Positions 22,238-34,200 are shown, numbered from the stretch's first letter. The stretch: DNA of 64,000 nt from Physcomitrium patens (GCF_000002425.4 NC_037271.1:7367800-7431799), one strand, 5' to 3'. Program-made: numbers and translations. Notes: generated from the letters alone by a model not told the origin.

Positions 22238-23609
22238 GTGATGTTGTAACACGAGTATATAGTGAAAATAAAAAGAAAGGGGAATTTTATTAATATTCAG
22301 TTACCTCGAATATTGAGAGCATTGACCAACTCCAGTACAAATACTGAGTGGTCAGGTTCAGTCACTCCGTTACAGTCAGCCTGGGCATACTGAAATGCTC
22401 CATTCGATTCCAATAACGGGAGTCAGCATGAAGAGAAGGACCAATTCACACGACAGGTTCGAGGAGCCAATTGGATCCAATTTCGATAATCCAATCCGGA
22501 TCCTCTTATCCAATATGAGACCTGAATTGGCCGGTCAACCCAATGCAGTCTAATTACGAGAAATCCAGGTCTTACTACGGGTCTTAGCCAATCCGACGCG
22601 AGGACCAATTTGACCCAATTAACGGAACATCCAGGTTACTACGGGCATCTTTCCCAATCTAGGATCTAAATTGGTCGGGCGAGTCAATGTGGTCCCGATT
22701 ATGGGGTTCGATTCTGTTTCAGGCTGTCTTGTTCTCTGTGCCGTTTCAGGGAACGTTGTTTTCGGTAAATAGATTTCTTAAAGGTAACAACGGAGGAGAA
22801 AGCTCTGACGACGAGAGCCATTTTTGGATCCAAGCTTGACGGCAAGAGCCAATTTCGGATCTAAGCTTGAGGCGGGAGCCAATTTCGGATCTAAGACGGA
22901 AGATTGAAGAAATTCAGAGGATAAGGTTAGGGGGGATATAGTTTTGAAAGGGGGAGGTTTTTTTTCGGGGGGAATCGGGGGGGGGGGGGGAGCTAGTTTT
23001 CAAGCTTTTGCAAGGTTACAAGTTCGGTTTCATTGGAGGTTTTTAAAGATCAAGGAAATTAGAGAGAAGAGCTTCATGCTTCGGGTCGGGGAAGGAAAGA
23101 CATAGAATTTGGATTTTTCTTCTTCATAGAGTTTTGGGAAGACTGAGGCAATCACTGCTGAAGTCAGTGTTGTAATGGTGAATCGGGATTTTTAAATGAA
23201 GTAGGTTTGAATACTCTTGACTGTTTTGTAAAATCGAGTTACGTCTGTGATTGAAGGATTAAAGGGGTGTCTATAGGATTGAGTATGCGGAGTGAATGAA
23301 ATTTATTGGGTTAATCTAACAAGACAGTCAATGGATACAAGATCGTAAGTACAAAGGGGTATTGAAGATTAACAGTTTGGGTTGTTCGGGGTTCTTTGTA
23401 ACGTCTAGAGACCTATCGGCTGGGGCAAAAAAAAAGACTTCGACAAGCAGTCGAAGAGCATCCATATAGATTTACGGTACATTGTTGCAGTCGTTTATAT
23501 TCCAGCAGTCAAAAACTGATAGACTGCTTGACTATCGGCGAATCTCCATACTACCTTCTACAGCCAGACGCCCGGTGCATTCTCGAGCAGGAAAGCATGT
23601 AATACGACA
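22237..23609 (+). repeat. Inner element 5' LTR
   Basis: Begins TGTGATGTTGTAACACGAG (3' LTR copy: TGTCGTGTTGTAACACGAG) and ends GTAATACGACA. It contains a roughly 30-base unit repeated about three times (22800-22895; core GAGCCAATTTCGGATC) and a G-rich tract at 22929-22992 with several G runs, the longest of about 16. Transcription in such elements starts within the LTR; I cannot point to a convincing TATA box. Confidence 0.93.
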
Positions 23610-23613
23610 TAAG

Positions 23614-23631
23614 TGGTGAACCCGACGTGAA
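23614..23631 (+). other. Inner element primer-binding site
   Basis: TGGTGAACCCGACGTGAA starts 4 bases after LTR1. The TGG start is the complement of a tRNA CCA end. It is not the initiator-Met site (TGGTATCAGAGC) seen in the E2 elements. I did not assign the tRNA. Confidence 0.8.
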
Positions 23632-23680
23632 AGCTTGAGGTGGAAGGTATTGGATTTCAATTGATTTTATCTTTATTTTT

Positions 23681-26053
23681 ATGGAAAACGAAAATAAAAA
23701 TTTTAAAGGATTTTTGGAAGAAGTTTCAGGTGGGGAGTCTTCTAAAGGACAAGGTATGCACATAGATCCGTCTATTGCTAGTTTGTTTCAAGCCTTCTCA
23801 TTGTCAATGCAACAATAGCAAAGCAATGATCGGAAGGAAGCTTTGGCAACCAAAGCATTGCAAGCAGTGGTCAATAAAATTGATCAATTTTATGGGAGGA
23901 ATATTTCAAGGTATTTAAGATGTTATGTTCGTGAAATGGAATTAAATCGGGTTTTTGAGAAGAAAATGGTTGCACTATTTGGACTTGCCACAATACCGGA
24001 GATAAGGGACCACATTACATCGATTACGGATCGTTGTGGGAATTCATGGGAGGATATTTCACATGCATTGAAAGACGAATATTTCTTTGAAGATGCTTAT
24101 CGCGTTACTAAGAAGCTGTTTCTAGGATGGATTGAATGGCCCAATAAGAATTTGCAAGCAACAGAGCTACTAAGGGAATTTGAGAGGCAGTACTCTCAAT
24201 TATCGAAGGTAGAAAAATTGACATTGGAGCCGAACAAAGTTGATCTATTTCTTCAAGCTGCTGATGGAGAATTGCAAGAGAAATTAGAACCCCTTCTTGA
24301 AGACAAAGAAGAAGATGAAGGATTGACAACGAAGTGGAAGAACGTTGAAGATGTAGTGGAGTTGCTTACAAAAAAAGAAAGGAAGAAGGATAGGAGCAAT
24401 ATTCCGAAAACAGTACAAGCACCCAAAGCTCCAGTACGTACAACACCACCGACAATGCCTATAGTTCAACCTTCGACATCCTTGTCAAAGAAAGCAGATA
24501 TGGATATGGAAGAAATTATACAAGGAATGCGAGATCTTCAAATCAAATTGGCAAGACTTCAAGAGAATACTTCTATAAACAATTCGAAGAATGTTTCAAA
24601 ACAAGGATATGTACAAAGATGCATTTGGTGTGATGATGCTTCACACACTAGAAAAGATTGCAATGAATTTAATAATATGATACGGCAGGGAATTATTTGC
24701 TGGAAAGATGGGAAGATAGCATTGAAAGATAGGGAGGATCTTCTTCAAACCAATTTTGACAAGGGAGGAATAAGAGCATTGGTTCAAGATTACTTAAAAG
24801 GGCATGAAACAGTAGCACGAGAAAGTGCAAGTTATGGTGCTAGAGTAGATGATGAAATTAGTGGAAGTACGGAAACTAGTGAGTTTTGGGCTTCTGCCAT
24901 TTCTACAATGCAAGAAGGGAAATTACCTCGAGAAGCGTTATTGAGAACTGCAGCTATAATATGAGGAAGAACAGGTTGGGAGGATCCTGTTGAGTCTCTT
25001 TCAGTTCATGCATATATAGCTAAGAGCCAACATCAAGCTTTGATGGAAGAAAAAAGACGAGGAAATTTTGATGATACTAGAGAAGAAAATTCTTTTAAGA
25101 GACAAACTCGAGGAGACAAGGCTCGGGAGGCAGCTTCACAAGAATTGCCTGTAAAGGATACCTCAGCATCATTGGGAGAAAAAACAACGGAGACAAAAGA
25201 TAAGGGCAAATCAATTGCTTATAAGCTACTTTCTGACATTGAAGCGGCAACAAATTTGAAAGGGGTGTTGGAAGAACGTATATTAAATGCTAAGGTGGAA
25301 TTCACATTGAAAGAAGTCTTGGGAATTGCAAAGAAGGAGTTTCATGATGTTATCATTATTAGCATTAAGCGAAAGAGGCAATTAATGAGCGAAACTGGAA
25401 TGAGTCATGCTATTGATGCAAGAATATGTAGAGATGAAGAAGAGGTTGATATTGGTTACAAGCAACCAACAAATGAAAAGAATGGGTATAATCAGCGAGT
25501 AAGTTTCGAAGATTCTAGTGACAAGGAAATGGAAACTTTGAGCCATTATACTCGAAAGCATTGGGCAAGGGCAACTACTGAGGTATTGGTGAAGGTAGGA
25601 GATATAGAAGAACCAATAGTTGCCTTGGTGGACCATGGTTCTGAAATAAATCTCATGTCTAAAGATCTTTATAAGAAGCAAAAATGGCCAATTGATATGG
25701 AACATGGATGGGCAATACGAGCAGCTAATAACACATGAGGCGAATTATATGGACCTTGTCCAGATGTCAAAATTCGGATTGGGGATGTTGCTACGGAGCA
25801 ACATTTCTTCGTTCAAGATACAACATCTTATCCGTTGATTTTAGGACAACCTTATATCACGACAACATGGATGGAAACAAAGGTACTTGACGATGGTTCT
25901 GCTTATGCAAGGGTACGGAGCGAAGATGGGAGGAAAGCTGTACAATTTGTAACAGTACCTCCTAACCATGAACGGAATCGAGATAGGTTGAGGGAGAAAC
26001 CATTGCCAAAGATTGTTGAAGGATTTAAGGATTTTGGGGAGGTACCACTGTAA
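23681..26053 (+). pseudogene. Inner element gag-protease frame
   Basis: The frame opens at ATG 23681 (MENENKNFKG...), is interrupted by TAG 23816, runs open 23843-24961, then TGA 24962, open to TGA 25736, and ends TAA 26051. Gag has a helical capsid-like region, a charged linker and one CCHC zinc knuckle (C-x2-C-x4-H-x4-C, 'RCIWCDDASHTRKDC', about residues 260-273 of the 23843 stretch). The protease part near 25590-25900 has 'VALVDHGSEINLMS' (retropepsin D-S/T-G-S with His in place of Ser/Thr) and 'LILGQPY'. Gag packages RNA and protease cuts the polyprotein. Stops 24962 and 25736 fit CGA to TGA. Pol continues in the -1 frame. Confidence 0.9.
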
Positions 26054-26059
26054 AGCAAG

Positions 26060-28026
26060 ATTATGGAGGTACAAAAGAGGAGGTACTCTCGCGAGATGAA
26101 GGTGCCTTTGATGCAAGTTTTATTGGTATATTGGAGAATGGAAATATTATGTATAAAAAAGTTGATGATTTTAAAAGAAAAGAAAGAAAAAGATTATATG
26201 ATATTGAAGGACAGTTACACAAGATAGGTACATTGCAAGATGATGAGAGGATTTTGGGTGTTTATGAAGAAAATGGACTGGAAGATTCATTGGAATTGAT
26301 TACATCTATTGGGTTAGGGGATAATGATAAGATTGTTGAGATTCATTCGAGAGAGGTTTATACCATGCTTGAATCTTTTCAAGCACCAGAAGTCACAGTA
26401 GAGACGAGATATAAAACGGCAGATAAGAAGGTAAAGCTTGTTGCCGGACCATTACCAGAGGATTCTAAAGAACAAATGGGAGAAGCATCAAAAGAAGCAA
26501 GTTTAAGAGATCCAATGAGTATTGGACATCAGTTTACTGAAGAGACTTTTGAAGAATTGAAGATTGGTTCTGATGGTTCTTTATTGCCCGAGGAAATTAC
26601 TTGCTTCAAAAAGATGTTGGCTAAATAAGGTAGATCGTTTGCCTTTGAATCTCATGAAATTAGGTGTGTGGATCCAAATATTATAATACCTATGGTTATC
26701 TTCACTGTACCACATGTACCTTGGAATTTAAGACCGATTCCAGTACCGAGGGCACATTCACCTAAATTGATGGAACTATTGAAAGAAAAGATAAAGATGA
26801 AAATATTAGAACCTTCATTTGCGCCGTATTCTAGTCGATGGTTTACGGTACCTAAGAAGAATGGGTCACTACGGTTTATTCAAGATATGCAGCCGGTGAA
26901 TGCAGTAACTGTCAGGAATGCAGGAATTGGACCTATTGTGGATGAATTTGCTGAGGCGTTTGCTGGAAGGGCGATCTATTCAATGGGTGATTTGTATTCA
27001 GGTTATGATCAATTTCAACTTGCCGAAGGAAGTAGAGATATGACAACGATGAGAACATCGCTTGGATTGGTTAGAATGTGCACTCTTCCTCAAGGTACGA
27101 CCAACTCAGTTGCGCATATGATGAATGGGATGAATAAGGTATTGAGAGATTTTATTTCGGAAAAGACTATGCTTTTTTTGGATGATGTTCCTATAAAAGG
27201 GTGCAGAGAAGGAGACAAGGATGAAACTTTAGATACGAGGGGATATCGCAGATATGTTGTTGATCATATACAAGATTGTGAAAAGATTTTAACTCGGCTT
27301 GGAGAAGTTCATCTTACATTATCGGGTATGAAGTCCGTATTTGGAGTGCGAGAGGTTGTAATTGTTGGACATTTATGTGGATCTTACGGAAGAAAACCAG
27401 ATCCGACTAAAGTTGATGCAATTGGAAGGATGAAAGAGGATTGTGGTTCGTTAATAGAGGTTCGTAGGTTTTTGGGTGCATGTGTATTTTATCGAATCTG
27501 GATCCTTCATTTTGCTCACATAGCGGATCCATTATATGAACTGTTACGCAAGGGTTACCGATTTGAATGGGAAGAAAGGCATATTTAGGCAATGCAAAGA
27601 TTGAAGAAATTATTGATGTCACCTCCAATATTGAGGAAGGTTGATTATAAGTGCAATAGACCAGTGATTCTTATTGTAGACGCTAGTCCAATTGCCGTTG
27701 GATGGGCTGTGGGTCAAGATGATTCGAATGGGAGTAGATTTGCAGTTCGATTTGGGGCTAAAGTTTTAAGTATTCGTCAGCGTGCATATTCGCAAGTCAA
27801 AAGAGAACTTTGAGAGGTCGTTTCGACTATGAAAGCTGAAAAGGACTATTTGATTGGGGCAGTAGTAGTAATTGAAATAGATTGCTTGCCATTGCTTGGA
27901 ATGATTATTAACTGTTCAACGCCAGATATTGCAATGTTGAGATGGATTTCTTATATTAAGTCACTAAATCTAGAATTTAAGCATATCACTGGAAAGGATA
28001 ATTTAGTAGCAGACATGCTATCTTGA
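26060..28026 (+). pseudogene. Inner element reverse transcriptase-RNase H frame
   Basis: The pol frame is -1 relative to gag-protease. The linker at 26131-26625 ends in TAA 26626. RT at 26668-27585 has 'RWFTVPKKNGSLRFIQDMQP', the first catalytic Asp in 'YSMGDLYSGYDQFQL' (residue 108) and the second pair in 'LFLDDVPIKG' (residues 172-173). TAG 27586 follows. RNase H at 27592-28023 shows 'ILIVDASPIAVGWAVGQ', 'QVKREL', 'EIDCLPLLG' and 'KDNLVADMLS', giving the D-E-D-D residues. TGA 27811 and TGA 28024 interrupt it. Catalytic residues are intact despite stops, so decay is recent. Confidence 0.92.
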
Positions 28027-29529
28027 GCAAGATACGAGAGGGAGGACGAAATGGTTGAAGACATTGATGATGTCGGATTGAAATTCTATTCAATATCAAA
28101 TCTCAACAGAGAAGACAAGCTATTTCTTGAAGAATCTTATGAAGGAGAATTATTGGATATTGGTCATTATTTGAATACCTTGTCTAAGTAGGGGAATTGG
28201 TCTACAGAAAAAGTCAAACAAATAAGAAAAAAAGCATATGGATTTTTACTTCGAGATGGATTCTTATGGAAGAGACCGAAAAAAGGATTTGGGATGCCAC
28301 AACGAGTGATAGGCAAAAGGGAAGAAAAACTAAAATTATTAAAGGAGTTTCATGATAGTTTATGTGCAAGGCATAGAGGAATCAGGGCTACTTTTGCTAA
28401 ACTCAAGGAACGATATTGGTGGAAAAATATGTATCGAGATGAACTCTCATTTGTAGAGTCATGTGAAATTTGTCAATCGTATTCTAATATCCGACATCGA
28501 GATGGTCTTCATCCTACGTATCCTCTGGCTATTCATTTTAAATGGGTTGTTGATTTGGTTATTATGCCGGTTGGGTTATGGCAGATGAGATATTTGGTTT
28601 TAGCTCGTGAAGATTTATCAAATCTACTAGAAGGAAGAGCATTGAGGACAAAATCTGCAGAGGGAATTTGTAGGTTTTTGCTTGAATATGTCATTTGCCA
28701 TTACGGGTGCGTAGGAAAAATCACTGCAGATCGTGGAGAATTAAATGCACAAGAAGCTCGTAAGTTCTTTGAAAAATGTGGAGTTAAACTATCATTGACT
28801 ACTGCTTATAATCCGGAAGGGAATGCGAAAAGCGAACGCGGTCACCCGCCGATTGTGAAAGCATTGGTTAAAGCTTGTAATGAGAAAGTTAAAGAGTGGC
28901 CACGGCTTTTGTCATTTGCATTATGGACTGATCGAACAACACATAGTTCGGTGACAGGATATATGCCAGTAAAACTTATGACAGGTCAAAAACCAATTAT
29001 GTCGATTGAAAAAAAGGTACTTGCTTGGAGTATGCTACTATGGGAAGATGGACTGACAAGAGAAGAACTTCTGGCTATTAAGATTCGACAATTGGAGCAA
29101 AGAACGGAAGATGTCCAGATAGCATTGGAAAGGTTAAAAAGAGCAAGGTTACAAAACAAGGCGCGATTCGATAAGCAACATGGATTGAGACCAAAAGCAA
29201 TCGAGGAAGGTGACTGGGTACTTGTTTATGACAATAGTTTGGATAATCAACATAGTACTTTGCGAAAATTTTCAAAACGTTGGTTTGGACTATATGTGGT
29301 AACAACTGTTCATGATAATGCGACTTACTCATTACGGGAGTTAGATGGTACAAAATTGAAAATACCAATTGCAGGGAAGCGAGTAAAAATATTTAAACGA
29401 AGACACGCGGAGATGAATATGGAAGACCTTAATGAAGGTACAGAGATTCCGCAGCAAGAAGATGAAAGTGATTTGGATAATGAAGGTGACGAAGACAAAC
29501 TGGACAAAAACGTAGGAGATATATTCTGA
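28027..29529 (+). pseudogene. Inner element integrase
   Basis: The linker carries TAG 28189. From ATG 28294 an uninterrupted 411-residue stretch follows. The zinc-binding HHCC is H20, H27, C57, C60 ('SCEICQ'). The catalytic triad is D87 ('WVVDLV'), D146 ('ITADRGEL') and E181 ('AKSERGHPP'). The C-terminus ('GDWVLVYDNSLDNQ', 'WFGLYVV') is the GPY/F-type module, then an acidic tail; no chromodomain is visible. All core residues are intact. It is part of a polyprotein, so the ATG is not a real start. Confidence 0.92.
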
Positions 29530-29580
29530 ATCAAACAGCAATTGGGTAAATTGGTGCATACCGGAGGATGCACAGGTTCA

Positions 29581-29591
29581 GAGGAGGTGGA
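29581..29591 (+). other. Inner element polypurine tract
   Basis: GAGGAGGTGGA lies directly before TGTCGTGTTG of LTR2, the primer for plus-strand DNA in LTR elements. The same GGAGGTGGA ends E4 just before 57300. Confidence 0.8.
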
Positions 29592-30960
29592 TGTCGTGTT
29601 GTAACACGAGTATATAGTGAAAATAAAAAGAAAGGGGAATTTTATTAATATTCAGTTACCTCAAATATTGAGAGCATTGACCAACTCCAGTACAAATACT
29701 GAGTGGTCAGGTTCAATCACTCCATTACAGTCAGCCGGGGCATACTGAAATGCTCCATTCGATTCCAATAACGGGAGTCAGCATGAAGAGAAGGACCAAT
29801 TCACACGACAGGTTCGAGGAGCCAATTGGATCCAATTTTGATAATCCAATCCGGATCCTCTTATCCAATATGAGACCTGAATTGGCCGGTCAATCCAATG
29901 CAGTCTAATTACGAGAAATCCAGGTCTTACTACGGGTCTTAGCCAATCTGACGCGAGGACCAATTTGACCCAATTAAGGGAACATCCAGGTTACTACGGG
30001 CATCTTTCCCAATCTAGGACCTAAATTGGTCGGGCGACTCAATGTGGTCTCGATTATGGGGTTCGATTCTATTTCAGGCTGTCCTGTTCTCTGTGCCGTT
30101 TCAGGGAACGTTGTTTTCGGTAAATGGATTTCTTAAAGGTAAAAACGGAGGAGAAAGCTCTGACGGCGAGAGCCATTTTTGGATCCAAGCTTGACGGCGA
30201 GAGCCAATTTCGGATCTAAGCTTGAGGTGGGAGCCAATTCTGGATCTAAGACGGAAGATTGAAGAAATTCAGAGGATAAGGTTAGGGGGGATATAGTTTT
30301 GAAAGGGGGAGGTTTTTTTTTGGGGGGAATCGGGGGGGGGGAGCTAGTTTTCAAGCTTTTGCAAGGTTACAAGTTCGGTTTCATTGGAGGTTTTTAAAGA
30401 TCAAGGGAATTAGAGAGAAGAGCTTCATGCTTCGGGTCGGGGAAGGAAAGACATAGAATTTGGATTTTTCTTCTTCATAGAGTTTTGGGAAGACTGAGGC
30501 AATCGCTGCTGAAGTCAGTGTTGTAATGGTGAATCGGGATTTTTAAATGAAGTGGGTTTGAATACTCTTGACTGTTTTGTAAAATCGAGTTACGTCTGTG
30601 ATTGAAGGATTAAAGGGGTGTCTATAGGATTGAGTATGCGGAGTGAATGAAATTTATTGGGTTAATCTAATAGGACAGTCAATGGATACAAGATCGTAAG
30701 TACAAAGGGGTATTGAAGATTAACAGTTTGGGTTGTTCGGGGTTCTTTGTAACGTCTAGAGACCTATCGGTTGGGGCAAAAAAAAAGACTTCGACAAGCA
30801 GTCGAAGAGCATCCGTATAGATTTATGGTACATTGTTGCAGTCGTTTATATTCTAGCAGTCAAAAACTGATAGACTGCTTGACTATCGGCGAATCTCCAT
30901 ACTACCTTCTACAACCAGATGCCCAGCGTATTCTCGAGCAGGAAAGTACGTAATATGACA
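29592..30960 (+). repeat. Inner element 3' LTR
   Basis: TGTCGTGTTGTAACACGAG...GTAATATGACA, 1369 bases, followed by target copy CCGTT at 30961-30965. Compared with LTR1 there are roughly 40 differences, mostly C/T and G/A, plus a shorter G run (30333-30341). Confidence 0.93.
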
Positions 30961-31924
30961 CCGTTAGATGCACTAGTCAACTCTTTTTATAGTTGTCTCA
31001 GGCTATGCCATTTATCTCTAAGAGATAGTAGCTACTTCTAGTACTGACTTCCAATGCCTTTACTAAGAAGACCTATTTTTCTGCTCTGAATCATTATCGG
31101 CTTAGTAAGTTTTAAGACTATGAACTCGCCTTATCTTGGTGGTACTTATAATTTGATATTTTAGACAACTTTTGATCTGATGGCTTGACTCTTGACAATA
31201 GAAAGACAATCTTTTTTGTACCAATATTTGTTGTCTTGATAATATCAATGATCCTTATAAGGCATTAATTTTTATTGAAATAGATTGTTGTATCGTAATA
31301 TTAGATAGTGGCATAGAACTTCATGCTATAAGTTGTATTCTACAATTTATGAAATCTATAGCATTGACCCTCTCTACAATCCAAATGGCCTCTTTGAATG
31401 TTTGTAGATTTCTTAGTTTTAACTCTTACTAGATTCTAGGTTTCAAACCTTGTAGGAATTGATCCATTAACTTTGTCTCTCAAATATTTTCAATTTATGG
31501 ACTTGAATCAAGATACATAATCTTGTATCTACCTAGCTTGTATAAACTTGATGTTGCCACCAAATAGTTGCCGTATCTTTTAAATAGCAGACTGCATATA
31601 TAATTCCTTCAATAGTATTTATTCTAGAAATTTAGAGGTATTGTTGCATGTTGAAGAGTCATTAACATATATCTCCTTGTCTTGAAGTTCTAAAGTATGT
31701 ACTAGGCTTATTCAACTTCAATCTAGCAGATATCAATTCCCTTGTATCCAAAGCTTCTATTTGTCCTTATAGAGTAGCTATCTAGTATAAGAGATGTTGT
31801 ATTTGAGCCTCTATTTGGGATTGCTCTATTATATCTTCCATGCTCTAATTCCTCTACTAGACTCTATTATTCTAATATCTTCTCACCTCTTAGTTGTCTT
31901 TTTAAGAGTAGCTTGTAGTAACAT
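30961..31924 (-). pseudogene. E2a gag / protease N-terminal part
   Basis: Homologous base by base to 50472-51560 of E2b and, inverted, 58080-59040 of E2c. No long open frame survives. It is read as gag by position (between primer site and protease) and by the homologous E2 copies. LTR B3 interrupts it at 31925. Confidence 0.7.
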
Positions 31925-33177
31925 TATCAGGATAGAGAGACTTTGCCTCAAAAAAGCGTTGGGCTTCTAACTACCACTAAATACTCAATCAAGTCTAAGA
32001 TATAAAAATATCAAGTTTATATATATAATATTTTTTCTTTTTGGGCTATTACATCAATACATAAGTCCAAGTACGAAGAAAACACCCAAATGTATGATAA
32101 AGTATCTTAAAACCTTATATATCCTTGTGAGAAATATCATCCAAACTTCAATAGCTTATATCTCACGATCAGACCATCTAAACAATCCTAAATTTTACAA
32201 AAAGTACTGAAATACTTTCTAAAACTACTACAAAAAAATTCAATTGTAAATTCATTACGGATCTTGAGATATCATCAAAATCCTAACATTAGCTTTATAC
32301 CCTAGCTTACATACACCTGCAAGATAATTTCTTCATATCTCACAAAATAAATACTCAAATACCATGAAACTTTAGTCTATAGCTTTTTAACTTAATAACT
32401 CACATTTATGAAAATTTTGAGCCAAAAATTTATTCAAAAACTCAAGATATGGCTCCAAACATTACTATCAATAAAGTGACTCACTTATTGCCTTTGAATT
32501 ACATGTGCTATCTTCAATGCCCTATAGTTCCTTCATCTAGACTTGGAATTTATCAAATAGTATATATAAAATATAGCCAAGAAAGTTTTCTCTCGAAATT
32601 CAGTCACCGATCTTTCATTGCTTTTTGTACGCATATGTTATGCTTCAAAGAGTGATAGTAGGTACAAATTTGACACCTTAACTTTGAACACCTATATCTC
32701 CTTCATAAAAACTCGAAATTATACAAATTCTTCATCCAAATTATATTTAAAATCCTGAACTTATTGATTCTAGCCTCCAAACTTTGAATGCTTTCGAAAG
32801 TGAAATCCTAATTCCTAATAAGGCCTTGGGCAGCCTCCTTGAAGTCCATTGGGCATAGCCTTTGACCAATAGGAATGAAGATCTCCATTCCTTACTTTTA
32901 TCCAACCATGCCTTACTTTCATCCCTTCCAATAAGCCTCCTACTAGTTAAGAATTTCTCCTTTAGGCTCTAATCTCCTCTCAAGGTTTCATACTAATATT
33001 TAGGTTCTATAATTTTTTTTGAAATGTTATAATTAAAAAAATAAAACTCAAAATAAAGTTTCTTAAATCCACTCTCTTTAAATTAATCTATTAACCATTC
33101 TAACATACACCAAGACTTATGAACATATTATATGTTCTAACTAATTTTTACATACTATAAGCATTTACAGTATGATA
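31925..33177 (-). repeat. Solo LTR B3
   Basis: 1253 bases, TATCAGGATAGAG...CAGTATGATA, closely similar to B2. The host sequence on both sides (GCTTGTAGTAAC | ACCACAACAA) is contiguous in E2b near 51545-51580. The family box lies near 32624-32665 (GTACGCATATGTTATGC). Confidence 0.78.
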
Positions 33178-33290
33178 GTGTCAACATAATATCTAATGTC
33201 ACCACAACAATTGACTTTGGACTCGATAATGACTATTGGCACACTACCAAAGAACAATCTAACACTCGCACTGATAATAATGAAACATGA
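33178..33290 (-). other. E2a leader and decayed initiator-Met primer-binding site
   Basis: Read on minus just inside the 5' LTR end (TTTCA at 33291) comes TTATTATCAGTGCGAG, matching TGGTATCAGAGC with decay. E2c has a clearer copy at 57878 (TGATATTAGAGTG). Confidence 0.65.
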
Positions 33291-33615
33291 CCTCATTAAC
33301 TAAAGAATCTAAGATCCTTCTAATCCATAGCAACATAAAGCCTCATCTCAAAATAAGATAGAATATTCCAAATAATAAGTAAACAAAATTAAAAAAAATA
33401 GAACATGAAAGATAAAATTGAGCAAAAAGAAATAGAATAGAATAGAATTGAACAAAGGGGTGCAAAACCAAAATTTACTAAAAAAAAAAGGTTTGAAGCC
33501 ATATCTGACTTGATGCCTTAAATGGCCCTAGTCAGTCCTATTTATACCTTGTCCTATAATCCTAGACTTTTTAGAATGTTCTTAGGTAGTAGATTCTATC
33601 TAGATAACCACCCTA
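33291..33615 (-). repeat. E2a 5' LTR, truncated
   Basis: Homologous to the 3' part of the E2 LTR (14253-14580). Similarity stops near 33615, where copia gag sequence begins, so the LTR 5' end was lost by a rearrangement or by the junction with the copia fragment. Confidence 0.75.
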
Positions 33616-34200
33616 AGTCTTATATTTAGTCACTTAATGAACAAGTCTTAATGAGATATAATTCATAGTAAGCTCTTTTATATTGATAGATTCTAATGCC
33701 ACAATGAAGTAACAGTAAGATTAGAAAAGGCTCATGAGCAATGTCAATATAATGTCTTTATTATCAACTAACTTGTCAATAATTGCTAGTTGGTTTGCAA
33801 GTGCTTTTATCTTATTGACATAAGCCATGAAGTCATCTCCTTCTTCCATCTTTACTATTAAGAACTTCTTCTTTGTTCAAAGAATACTGATAAGGTTTCT
33901 ACTTTTATGGATGTTACAAAGAGTCTTCTATGCTTTTATTAGTCTATTCCAAGCAATTACATGTGAAAAGTTGGCATTATCCAAATTTGATGCTATCATA
34001 TCAAAAGCCTTTCTTTCATGACATTTATACTCCTTTATCTTGACATCAACATCATCATTTAGACGCTCTTTACTTTCATCAACTATGTCCCAAAGGTCCA
34101 GTGAAGCCAACAAAAGCTCCATTTTCTTCTTTCAATGATAGAAATTGTTACCCCTAAATTTCTCAATTACTCTCAAACTCTCACCTTTACTTGAAGCCAT
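33616..34200 (-). pseudogene. Ty1/copia gag fragment
   Basis: The minus strand starts at ATG 34200: 'MASSKGESLRVIEKFRGNNF' and then 'MELLLASLDLWDIVDESKER', 'YKCHERKAFDMIASNLDNAN', 'MEEGDDFMAYVNKIKALANQ', 'LTLLMSLF' and 'ALESINIKELTMNY'. This is the standard plant copia Gag (UBN2-type) opening, about 195 residues with only a few stops (one TGA at a Trp position). It is cut at the junction with the E2a LTR. It is better preserved than the neighbouring gypsy frames. Confidence 0.85.

Larger units (their letters stand above)
22237..30960 (+). mobile_element. Inner element: structurally complete LTR retrotransposon
   Basis: 8.7 kb with two LTRs of about 1.37 kb differing at roughly 3% of positions by eye count, mostly transitions. 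It has a primer-binding site 4 bases after LTR1, gag-protease, RT, RNase H and integrase frames, a polypurine tract, and flanking CCGTT target copies. The gag-pol order (RT before integrase, no chromodomain) is Ty3/gypsy. It interrupts E2a protease; E2b 50455-50490 shows the empty site. Base composition is less AT-rich than the host element, in line with a younger age. About nine premature stops make it non-autonomous. Confidence 0.95.
14253..33615 (-). mobile_element. E2a: degenerate Ty3/gypsy element with five nested insertions
   Basis: The minus-strand element runs from a truncated 5' LTR (33291-33615) through a decayed tRNA-iMet-type primer site, gag, protease, RT, RNase H and integrase to the 3' LTR (14253-14752). 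Its own sequence is only about 6 kb; the rest is solo LTRs A2, A3, A4 and B3 plus the inner element at 22237-30960. Homology to E2b (46685-52210) and E2c (57367-64000) lets each insertion point be placed. All frames carry stops. Confidence 0.85.

Noticed and set aside
22423-30354. Minus-strand open stretches in both inner LTRs (22423-22608, 29778-29963, 30133-30354)
   Set aside because: They lie in non-coding LTR sequence and have no domain similarity.
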